A DNA stretch of 27,346 nucleotides. Origin: Nocardioides sp. GTDB lineage: Bacteria; Actinomycetota; Actinomycetes; Propionibacteriales; Nocardioidaceae. The stretch spans positions 1-27,346 of the forward strand of contig JARICB010000295.1 in NCBI GenBank assembly GCA_029264225.1, written 5' to 3'. Positions 21,089 through 27,346 of this stretch are shown one piece after another (within the stretch, counting starts at the first letter, position 1; every line of letters begins with the position of its first letter). The translations under genes and the position numbers were made by a program. The notes under the pieces were generated by a model that was given only the letters and a program-made list of their open reading frames with translations, made no database searches and was not told the DNA's origin.

Positions 21089-22384
21089 ATGAGACGAGTT
21101 TCGAAACGTTCACGAACGAGAGACCTACGACGCTGGGCGCTACCAGCCGGGGCCCTGACCCTCGTCTGTGGGGTTCTCGCCGGCTGTTCCGGCGATGACG
21201 GGGGCGTGCCCGAGCTCATCTGGTACACCAACCCGGACAGTGGCGGCCAGGCCAAGGTGGCCGAGAACTGCTCCACCGACGAATACAGGGTCACGACCCA
21301 GGTACTGCCGCAGGATGCCGGCCAGCAGCGCATCCAACTCGCCCGCCGCCTCGCAGCCGAGGACCCAGCCATCGATCTGATGAGCCTGGACCCACCCTTC
21401 ACGGCCGAATTCGCCAACGCCGGTTTCCTGGCCGACATTCCCCAGGACGTGCAGGAGAGGATCAAGACGCAGTCCTTCGACGGCGCCACGACGGCCGCCA
21501 CCTGGGAGGACGAACTCGTGGCCTTCCCGTTCTGGTCCAACACCCAGGTGCTCTGGTATCGCAAGTCCTTCGTCGAGAAGGCCGGCATCGATATGGACAA
21601 GCCGGTGACCTGGGACCAGATCATCACTGCCGCCTCCGAGAACGGCGGCAAGATCGGAGTCCAGGCCAACAAGTACGAGGGCTACGTCGTGTGGATCAAC
21701 GCCCTCATCTCCGGCGCTGGCGGCGACATCGTCTCCGACGCCGAGAAGGGCGCTGATCTGAGCATCGATGTCGAATCGCCGGCCGGGGACAAGGCCGCCG
21801 CCGTCATCGCAGAGCTCGCGGGGTCGAAGGCGGCCCCTTCCGACCTGTCGGTCTCCAACGAGGGCACCGCTGGTTCGACGTTCGGCTCCGACGCGGGATC
21901 GTTCCTGGTCAACTGGACCTACATCTTCCACAACTACGACGACAGTGCACCTGAGGTTGCCAAGGACATCGGCTACACGATGTATCCGCAGACGGTCGAA
22001 GGTGAGGATGCCCGTCCGCCCTACGGCGGCATCGGGATCGGCGTCAGCGAATACTCCACCCACAAGGAGCTCGCCCTCAAGGCAGCCGAGTGCCTGGTCT
22101 CGCCGGAGAACCAAGGCGTCAACGCCGAGCTGACCGGCAACATGCCGGCCAGCGCCAAGGGCTACGAATATCCCGCCCTCGCCGACATCTACCCCGCAGA
22201 CCTGCTGACGCTCTTCCAGGACAGCGTCGACGCAGCCGCGCCACGCTCCGTCACGCCCTACTGGTCAGACATCTCCAGCGCGCTGCAGAGCACCTGGCAC
22301 CCGCCGAGCAGCGTGAACGGTGATACGCCAGCCAGTTCGTCAACGTTCATCGAGCAGGTCATCGACGGAGGGAAACTGCTATGA
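21089..22384 (+). CDS. lpqY: LpqY-like sugar-binding lipoprotein (trehalose-type ABC importer)
   Basis: The protein has 431 residues from the ATG at 21089; GGAGGG lies just upstream, so this is preferred to the ATG at 21077. A basic head (RRVSKRSRTRDLRR) and hydrophobic core end in the lipobox LAGC with Cys33 lipidated. The mature part resembles LpqY of mycobacteria: QQRIQLARRLAAEDPAID, TQVLWYRKSFVEKAG, GVQANKYEGYVVWINALI with SGAGGDIVSD, and NWTYIFHNY. LpqY-SugABC imports trehalose in mycobacteria; a related disaccharide is possible here. It is first in an operon with two permeases and an ATPase and overlaps the next gene by 4 bases. Confidence 0.88.
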   Translation: MRRVSKRSRTRDLRRWALPAGALTLVCGVLAGCSGDDGGVPELIWYTNPDSGGQAKVAENCSTDEYRVTTQVLPQDAGQQRIQLARRLAAEDPAIDLMSLDPPFTAEFANAGFLADIPQDVQERIKTQSFDGATTAATWEDELVAFPFWSNTQVLWYRKSFVEKAGIDMDKPVTWDQIITAASENGGKIGVQANKYEGYVVWINALISGAGGDIVSDAEKGADLSIDVESPAGDKAAAVIAELAGSKAAPSDLSVSNEGTAGSTFGSDAGSFLVNWTYIFHNYDDSAPEVAKDIGYTMYPQTVEGEDARPPYGGIGIGVSEYSTHKELALKAAECLVSPENQGVNAELTGNMPASAKGYEYPALADIYPADLLTLFQDSVDAAAPRSVTPYWSDISSALQSTWHPPSSVNGDTPASSSTFIEQVIDGGKLL

Positions 22385-23328
22385 GTGCCGTCACCGCTCC
22401 AGCTCCCCCACAGGAGTCGCACAAGAGGCCCAAGGCCGACCTGAGTGATCGGGCCGTCGCAGAGAACCGGCTGGGCCAACGCCTGGTGGCGCCTGCGGTC
22501 TTCATGATGGTGCTGGTCACCGCCTGGCCGATGCTTCAGGCACTGTGGCTCTCCATGTTCAAGTACCGCCTGACGACCCCCGACGACCGGGAGTTCGTCG
22601 GGCTGAGCAACTACGTAACGGTGCTGACCGACTCGCTCTTCTGGCGAGACACCTACAACACGTTGCTGATCATGTTGGTGACGGTGGGGGTCGAGCTGAT
22701 CATCGGCTTCACCTTCGCGATGGTGATGCACAAGATCATGATCGCCCGCGGCCTGATGCGCACCTCGATCCTGATTCCCTACGGCATCATCACGGTCGTC
22801 TCGGCGTTCGCCTGGCAGTTCGCCTTCTCACTCAACAACGGGTTCGTCAATGCCTGGTTGCCATTCTTCGACGAGAACTTCAACTGGTTCGGCGGCCATT
22901 GGCCGGCCATGTTCGCGATCATGGTCTCCGAGATCTGGAAGACCACGCCGTTCATGGCGCTGCTCCTGCTCGCCGGTCTTTCGCAGGTCTCCGAAGACAT
23001 GCTGGAAGCCGCGCAGGTCGACGGTGCCACCTGGTGGCAACGGTTGTGGAAGGTGATCCTGCCGAACATGAAGGCCGCGATCATGGTCGCGGTGCTGTTC
23101 CGGGCCCTGGATGCCTACCGCATCTTCGACAACATCTTTGTGATGACCCGAGGCGCTCAGAACACCGAATCCATCTCCTTCCTGACCTACCGACAGGTCA
23201 TCGAGCAGATGCAACTGGGGATGGGTTCGGCACTCTCGGTGATCCTGTTCCTGTCCGTCCTGCTGTTGGCGTTCGGGATCGTGAAGCTGTTCCGTGTCGA
23301 TCTGGCCCAGGCAAGGGGTGAAGGCTGA
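22381..23328 (+). CDS. sugA: Sugar ABC transporter permease, SugA/MalF-like
   Basis: The protein has 315 residues with six membrane helices, the first at about 38-58. The EAA coupling motif near residue 205 reads EDMLEAAQVDGATWWQRLWK followed by VILPNMKAAI, as in MalF/SugA permeases. A periplasmic loop between the first two helices (KYRLTTPDDREFVGLSNY) holds the usual FVGLxNY stretch. It pairs with the next gene to form the channel of the importer. The start overlaps the lpqY stop (ATGA) and its own stop overlaps the next start by one base (TGATG). Confidence 0.93.
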   Translation: MSAVTAPAPPQESHKRPKADLSDRAVAENRLGQRLVAPAVFMMVLVTAWPMLQALWLSMFKYRLTTPDDREFVGLSNYVTVLTDSLFWRDTYNTLLIMLVTVGVELIIGFTFAMVMHKIMIARGLMRTSILIPYGIITVVSAFAWQFAFSLNNGFVNAWLPFFDENFNWFGGHWPAMFAIMVSEIWKTTPFMALLLLAGLSQVSEDMLEAAQVDGATWWQRLWKVILPNMKAAIMVAVLFRALDAYRIFDNIFVMTRGAQNTESISFLTYRQVIEQMQLGMGSALSVILFLSVLLLAFGIVKLFRVDLAQARGEG

Positions 23329-24158
23329 TGAAGGGAAAAACTGGTATCGGCACCTGGATCGGCTTCGTGCTGATCATGATCTGGTGTCTGCTCCCCGTGG
23401 CGTGGATCTTGTCGCTGTCGTTCAAGTCGCTCGACGAGACGACGGCCGGCAGCGCGCAGTTCCTGCCGAAGGACCCCACGCTGGAGAACTACTCGGCGAT
23501 CTTGGAGAACGGAGACTTCACCCGCGCCCTGATCAACTCCTTCGGCATCGCCATCATCGCCACCGTGCTGTCGGTGATCTTCGCGACGCTGGCGGCCTAC
23601 GCCATCGCCCGACTCGAGTTCAAGGGCAAGCGGCTGGTGCTCTCCATGGCGCTGGCCATCGCGATGTTCCCGGTGGTCTCGCTGGTCGGTCCGTTGTTCG
23701 ACATGTGGCGCACGTTCCACCTGTTCAACACCTGGCCGGGCTTGATCATCCCCTACATGACGTTCACGTTGCCGCTGGCGATCTGGACGCTCTCGGCGTT
23801 CTTCCGGGAGATCCCGTGGGAGATGGAGCAGGCCGCCCAGGTGGACGGTGCCACGTCGTGGCAGGCCTTCCGCAAGGTGATCGTCCCGCTCGCTGCACCC
23901 GGTGTCTTCACTGCGGCGATCCTGACGTTCTTCTTCGCCTGGAACGAGTTCGTGCTCGCGATCTCGCTCACCTCGACCACGGCGTCTCGAACGGTGCCGG
24001 CCCAGATGTCGTTCTTCGTCGGGCCCGATCCGTTCAACCCGCCGTTCGGCCAACTGGCTACGGCCTCGGTCATCGTCACGATCCCCGTGATCATCATCGT
24101 CCTGCTTTTCCAGCGCAAGATCGTGTCCGGACTGACCTCCGGCGCAGTGAAGGGTTGA
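23328..24158 (+). CDS. sugB: Sugar ABC transporter permease, SugB/MalG-like
   Basis: The protein has 276 residues with six membrane helices. The first helix is followed by SLSFKSLDETTAG, and the conserved coupling motif near 165 reads WEMEQAAQVDGATSWQAFRK with VIVPLAAPGVFTA, then FFAWNEFVLAISL, typical of MalG/SugB. It is translated from an ATG that shares a base with the previous stop, so production of the two permeases is coupled. A 4-base gap separates it from the ATPase gene. Confidence 0.93.
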   Translation: MKGKTGIGTWIGFVLIMIWCLLPVAWILSLSFKSLDETTAGSAQFLPKDPTLENYSAILENGDFTRALINSFGIAIIATVLSVIFATLAAYAIARLEFKGKRLVLSMALAIAMFPVVSLVGPLFDMWRTFHLFNTWPGLIIPYMTFTLPLAIWTLSAFFREIPWEMEQAAQVDGATSWQAFRKVIVPLAAPGVFTAAILTFFFAWNEFVLAISLTSTTASRTVPAQMSFFVGPDPFNPPFGQLATASVIVTIPVIIIVLLFQRKIVSGLTSGAVKG

Positions 24159-24162
24159 GTCC

Positions 24163-25425
24163 ATGGCTGCCATCGATATGAAGAACATCGTCAAGAAGTA
24201 CGGCGACGGCTTCCCCGCGGTGAACGACGTCAGCATCGACGTCCAGGACGGGGAGTTCATGATCCTCGTCGGGCCGTCGGGCTGCGGAAAGTCCACCCTG
24301 CTGCGGATGATCGTCGGGCTCGAGGACATCACCTCCGGCGACATGATGATCGGGGACAATCGGGTCAACGACCTGGCACCGCGCGATCGCAACCTCGCCA
24401 TGGTGTTCCAGAACTATGCGCTCTACCCGCACCTGACGGTCTACGAGAACATCGCCTTCCCGCTCCGGCTGGCCGGCGCACCGGACAGTGAGGTGGATGA
24501 GAAGGTGCGTGCGGCGTCCAAGACGCTGGAGCTCGACGAGCACCTGGACCGCAAGCCCGCCAACCTGTCGGGCGGTCAGCGCCAGCGGGTGGCCATGGGA
24601 CGCGCGATCGTCCGGGACGCCGACGCGTTCCTCTTCGACGAGCCGCTGTCCAACCTCGATGCGAAGCTGCGTGGGCAGATGCGCACCGAGATCTCCCGCC
24701 TGCAGAAGAAGCTCGGGATCACCACGGTCTACGTCACCCACGACCAGACCGAGGCGATGACACTGGGCGACCGGGTGGCGGTGTTGAAGCGGGGCGTGCT
24801 CCAACAGCTGGCCTCACCCCGAGAGCTCTACGAGAACCCGGGCAACCTGTTCGTGGCCGGCTTCATCGGCTCCCCGCCGATGAACTTCGTCCCGGCGGAG
24901 GTGGACGGCAACACGGTGAAGCTGCCGTTCGGCACGGTCCAGATCCCGCAGGAGAAGGCGGCCAAGGCGCAGGGTAAGGGGCTGCTCATCGCCGGCATCC
25001 GGCCCCAGCACTTCGAGGATGCCTCGGTAATGGAGACCGCGAAGGAGGAGGGATCGACCTTCCACGCCCAGGTCGACGTCGTCGAATGGCTCGGCAACGA
25101 GGCCTACGCCTACATCCCGTTCGAGGCACCGCCCGAGGTCCAGGAACAGCTCACTCAGCTGGAGAAGGACCTGGACGGCGAATCCATGCGCACCCAACTC
25201 GTGGTCTCCCTCGACGGGGCCAGCAAGATCGCCGAAGGTGACGAAGCCGAGATCTGGGTGGACGCCTCGAAGATCCACCTCTTCGACCCAGCGACCGGTG
25301 AGAACCTCACCGTCGATCTGTCCCACGCGGGCCGGATCCCTGGCATGGACGACCCCCAGGCGAAGGCGCACGCAGAGCAGATGGCCGACCAGGGCGAGGA
25401 GGTGCACTCGGCCTCAGAGGCATGA
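24163..25425 (+). CDS. sugC: Sugar ABC transporter ATP-binding protein, SugC/MsmK/UgpC type
   Basis: The protein has 420 residues. The motifs are Walker A GPSGCGKST (about 36-44), Q-loop FQNYALYPHLTVYENIAFPL, signature LSGGQRQRVAMGRAIV, Walker B FLFDEPLSNLDAKLR and H-loop YVTHDQTEAMTLGDRVAV, then VAGFIGSPPMNFVP, very close to mycobacterial SugC as I recall it. Residues from about 240 form the regulatory OB/TOBE domain. The C-terminal tail is acidic and longer than usual. It energises the permeases and may also serve other sugar importers, as MsmK does. The operon ends at the strong hairpin 26 bases downstream. Confidence 0.93.
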   Translation: MAAIDMKNIVKKYGDGFPAVNDVSIDVQDGEFMILVGPSGCGKSTLLRMIVGLEDITSGDMMIGDNRVNDLAPRDRNLAMVFQNYALYPHLTVYENIAFPLRLAGAPDSEVDEKVRAASKTLELDEHLDRKPANLSGGQRQRVAMGRAIVRDADAFLFDEPLSNLDAKLRGQMRTEISRLQKKLGITTVYVTHDQTEAMTLGDRVAVLKRGVLQQLASPRELYENPGNLFVAGFIGSPPMNFVPAEVDGNTVKLPFGTVQIPQEKAAKAQGKGLLIAGIRPQHFEDASVMETAKEEGSTFHAQVDVVEWLGNEAYAYIPFEAPPEVQEQLTQLEKDLDGESMRTQLVVSLDGASKIAEGDEAEIWVDASKIHLFDPATGENLTVDLSHAGRIPGMDDPQAKAHAEQMADQGEEVHSASEA

Positions 25426-25450
25426 GGCGCTGAGCACCCGGATGACCGCC

Positions 25451-25488
25451 GAACGGCGCCGACCCCGCTGGGGGGTTCGGCGCCGTTC
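25451..25488. terminator. Strong bidirectional terminator hairpin
   Basis: GAACGGCGCCGA (25451-25462) pairs perfectly with TCGGCGCCGTTC (25477-25488) as a 12-base stem, with a further CCCC/GGGG pairing inside. It lies between the converging sugC-like and DUF1707 genes and can serve both. No T tract follows on either side. Confidence 0.85.
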
Positions 25489-25502
25489 TCGGTGTGCAGA
25501 GC

Positions 25503-26147
25503 TCAGTAGGTGCCAAGGAACTTTCGCGGTGTGCCGGGCGGTGGCAGCCGAGAGACCTCGACGCTGCCCATCAGCGCGATCCCCTTCACGCGGACGATCG
25601 GCGAGTCGGGCCCGATCTCGGCGGGGATCTTGTCCTTGCTCTGCCCGTAGTCGGCCATGATCGGCACGCCTTCAACGATCACGTTGACGTGCGCCGGCAC
25701 GTAGATCTTGACCTCACCCATGATCGCGCTCGCATTGATAGTGGTGTCGCGGCTGCTCAGGGTGGCCTCTCGCAGGTCGATCAGCACGGCACCCATGAGC
25801 GCGAAGGCCGTGTGGCTCTCGGGAACGTGCCAGGCGCCGCGCCGCTTCCGCTCACCCATGATGGCTATCGAGGTGGCGTGGCCGGGCATCCCTTCCAGGT
25901 GCGCGGCCGGACGCGGCGCGGGGGTGGCCGACGTCGTCGTGGCCGGTTGCAGGTCCACCGTGATCGGGACCAGATCGGCGTAGGTCTTGGCTGCGAAGGT
26001 CTGCTCGAGTCGCTCATCAAGCTCCTCCAGGTCGAGACGCCCCTCCCCCGCCGCCGTACGCAACAACTCGGCCACCCGGTGACGATCGGCGTCAGAGATG
26101 CGCAGTTGCGCAGGGTCGTGCGGTTGGTGTCGGTTCATCTCTCCCAT
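25503..26147 (-). CDS. DUF1707 and LiaF-like C-terminal domain protein
   Basis: The protein has 214 residues and no membrane helix. The N-terminal DUF1707 motif (about 16-60) reads LRISDADRHRVAELL, GEGRLDLEELDERLEQTFAAKTYADL. A Pro/Ala/Thr-rich linker follows, then a beta-rich C-terminal domain with four A(I/L)MG turns (AIMGERKR, ALMGAVLIDL, AIMGEVKIYV, ALMGSVEV), as in cell-wall-active-antibiotic-response LiaF proteins. Members are thought to act in envelope-stress signalling, but this one lacks the membrane part. An ATG at 26138 is an alternative start. TAGGCT lies 8 bases before the chosen ATG, so it may be leaderless. Confidence 0.85.
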   Translation of the reverse strand: MGEMNRHQPHDPAQLRISDADRHRVAELLRTAAGEGRLDLEELDERLEQTFAAKTYADLVPITVDLQPATTTSATPAPRPAAHLEGMPGHATSIAIMGERKRRGAWHVPESHTAFALMGAVLIDLREATLSSRDTTINASAIMGEVKIYVPAHVNVIVEGVPIMADYGQSKDKIPAEIGPDSPIVRVKGIALMGSVEVSRLPPPGTPRKFLGTY

Positions 26148-26174
26148 GGTTCGACAGCCTAGTGCCGCAGACCC

Positions 26175-27212
26175 TCAGGCGACGACGAGCACAGGGGTGG
26201 CTGCGACGACGAGTCGCACCTGGTCGCCAGGTCGAAGGCCGACGGCATCGGCGCTGGCCAACTGAGCCACCACCTCGGTCTGGTCGGCGAGGATGCAGGT
26301 GACCCGCGAAAGCGGCCCCAGGAACATGATCGCCGTGACCCGCGCGGTGCCTGAGGTGTCTGCGATGACCGAGACGGCCTCGGGCCGGACCAGCGCATGG
26401 CCGGCACCGTTGGCTGAGCCCGGCAGGGCCGGGATGTCATGGCCGAACACCGAAGCGATGCCACCCGCGACCTGGGCCGGCACCCGGTTGCTGAGGCCGA
26501 TGAACTCCCCCACGAAGGGGGTGGCAGGAGACGCGTACAGCTCGGTCGGCGTGGCGATCTGGTCCAGCCGACCGGCGTTCATCACCCCGACCCGGTCAGC
26601 GACTGCCAGTGCTTCTTCCTGGTCATGGGTCACGAACAGGGTGGTGGTGCCTACTTCGAGCTGGACCCGGCGGATTTCGTCGCGCAGTTGCACCCGCACC
26701 TTGGCGTCGAGTGCAGACAGCGGCTCGTCGAGCAGCAGCACCGACGGCTCGATCGCGAGCGCGCGCGCCAGCGCCACTCGCTGCTGTTGCCCCCCGGAGA
26801 GTTGGTGGGCGTAGCGGTCGGCCTGGGTGTCGAGCCCCACCAGGGCCAGCATGTCTCCCGCGCGGGCTCGGCGCGACTTGCGGTCCTTCCCACGCAACTT
26901 GAGCCCGAAGGCCACGTTGTCGATCACGGTCAGGTGCGGGAACAGGCTGTAGGCCTGGAACACCATCCCCATGTCGCGCTTGTTGGCCGGAACGTGGGTG
27001 AGGTCGTGGCCACCGACCGACACGGTGCCGGAGGTGGGGCGGTCCAGCCCGGCGAGCATCCGCAGCGCGGTGGTCTTGCCGCACCCGGACGGGCCGACCA
27101 GAACCACCATCTCCCCGGGCGAGAGGTGCAGGTCGAGCCCGTCGAGCGCCCGGACGCTGCCGTAGAGGCGGGTCAGGTCGGTGAGGTCGACCGCGAGTCC
27201 TCGCGAGGTCAT
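26175..27212 (-). CDS. ABC transporter ATP-binding protein, PotA/FbpC-type
   Basis: The protein has 345 residues. Walker A GPSGCGKTT (about 40-48), Q-loop FQAYSLFPHLTV, signature LSGGQQQRVALARAL, Walker B LLLDEPLSALDAKVR and H-loop FVTHDQEEALAVADRVGV are intact. Residues from about 240 form a TOBE-type domain (ALVRPEAVSVIADTSG, RVTAIMFLGPLSRVTCIL). This class serves spermidine/putrescine, iron(III), thiamine or phosphonate importers, and the substrate cannot be chosen from the ATPase alone. Its ATG overlaps the stop of the upstream permease fragment (ATGA), so the two are in one operon continuing beyond the window. Confidence 0.9.
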   Translation of the reverse strand: MTSRGLAVDLTDLTRLYGSVRALDGLDLHLSPGEMVVLVGPSGCGKTTALRMLAGLDRPTSGTVSVGGHDLTHVPANKRDMGMVFQAYSLFPHLTVIDNVAFGLKLRGKDRKSRRARAGDMLALVGLDTQADRYAHQLSGGQQQRVALARALAIEPSVLLLDEPLSALDAKVRVQLRDEIRRVQLEVGTTTLFVTHDQEEALAVADRVGVMNAGRLDQIATPTELYASPATPFVGEFIGLSNRVPAQVAGGIASVFGHDIPALPGSANGAGHALVRPEAVSVIADTSGTARVTAIMFLGPLSRVTCILADQTEVVAQLASADAVGLRPGDQVRLVVAATPVLVVA

Positions 27213-27346
27213 GAGTTGGCTCCTTGTCGGTGGCGATCGCGCCCCAGGAGCGTGAGCCCCAGCAGCAGCAGCATGGTCAGCAACATGGTGGCGAGAGCGG
27301 CCGCCATCGCCGCCGGGCCGTTGCTCTTGTAGATGGCGGCCATGGC
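27209..27346 (-). CDS. ABC transporter permease, C-terminal fragment
   Basis: Only the last 45 residues lie in the window. They hold AIYKSNGPAAMAAALATMLLTMLLLLGLTLLG, a terminal membrane helix, and a basic tail RDRHRQGANS. This is the usual end of a PotB/PhnU-like permease. The stop TGA overlaps the start of the ATPase gene by 4 bases, so they are partners in one importer. The rest of the gene lies to the right of the window. Confidence 0.75.
   Translation of the reverse strand, partial: AMAAIYKSNGPAAMAAALATMLLTMLLLLGLTLLGRDRHRQGANS

Noticed and set aside
20965..21672. Extension of the galK frame upstream to 21672
   Set aside because: Antisense to lpqY; GalK similarity begins at the GTG at 20964.
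1..27346. tRNA, rRNA, CRISPR arrays, transposases
   Set aside because: I looked for cloverleaf-like patterns, repeated spacers and DDE or integrase motifs and saw none.

Overview
The window is high-GC DNA from an actinobacterium, probably a Nocardioidaceae/Propionibacteriales-type organism (inferred from GC-rich codon use, many GTG starts, and the families DUF4245, DUF6542 and DUF1707). From about position 3,700 onward it is a dense chromosomal core. ychF, a DUF6542 gene, ispH, xseA, xseB, a DUF4245 gene and glpX occur in an order I recall from the M. tuberculosis Rv1099c-Rv1112 neighbourhood, with extra genes set between them.

Layout. Positions 1-1,970 form an accessory, visibly more A/T-rich strip. 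It holds a minus-strand operon of a ribbon-helix-helix-like protein, a two-helix membrane protein and a protein kinase cut by the window edge, then a 54-residue zinc-finger-like ORF and a gene-free stretch with hairpins and short repeats. That stretch contains what looks like a displaced 3' end of ychF, so it may be an integration scar. Positions 1,967-3,650 hold a lone ABC ATPase divergent from a FadR-type GntR regulator, with a palindromic operator candidate between them. Positions 3,728-14,781 carry ychF, a secreted GH16-like protein, two bacterial-PH-domain membrane proteins, exonuclease III, RmuC, a DUF6542 protein, a YciO/Sua5-type protein, IspH, both exonuclease VII subunits and a DUF4245 protein. 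Positions 14,876-17,930 form a molybdate module (HTH-Mop regulator, modA, modB, modC) overlapping glpX by 4 bases. Then follow an alpha/beta hydrolase and a frameshifted galK. galK is divergent from an LpqY-SugABC-type sugar importer (21,089-25,425), which ends at a strong hairpin. A DUF1707 protein, an ABC ATPase and the tail of a permease close the window.

How the genes work together. The Mod proteins import molybdate, probably under the Mop regulator. LpqY-SugABC-like proteins import a disaccharide (trehalose in the mycobacterial relatives), and GalK would phosphorylate galactose if its frameshift is not real. GlpX is the gluconeogenic fructose-1,6-bisphosphatase. ExoIII, ExoVII and RmuC act on DNA, and IspH makes isoprenoid precursors. 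Many core genes have a TAnnnT box 6-8 bases before the start codon and no Shine-Dalgarno sequence, the pattern of leaderless actinobacterial transcripts.

Points most worth checking: the possible ychF-tail integration scar with its repeats; the edge kinase operon; the galK frameshift; the Walker A Gly-to-Arg change in the lone ABC ATPase; and the leaderless promoter set. I saw no rRNA, tRNA, CRISPR array or transposase.
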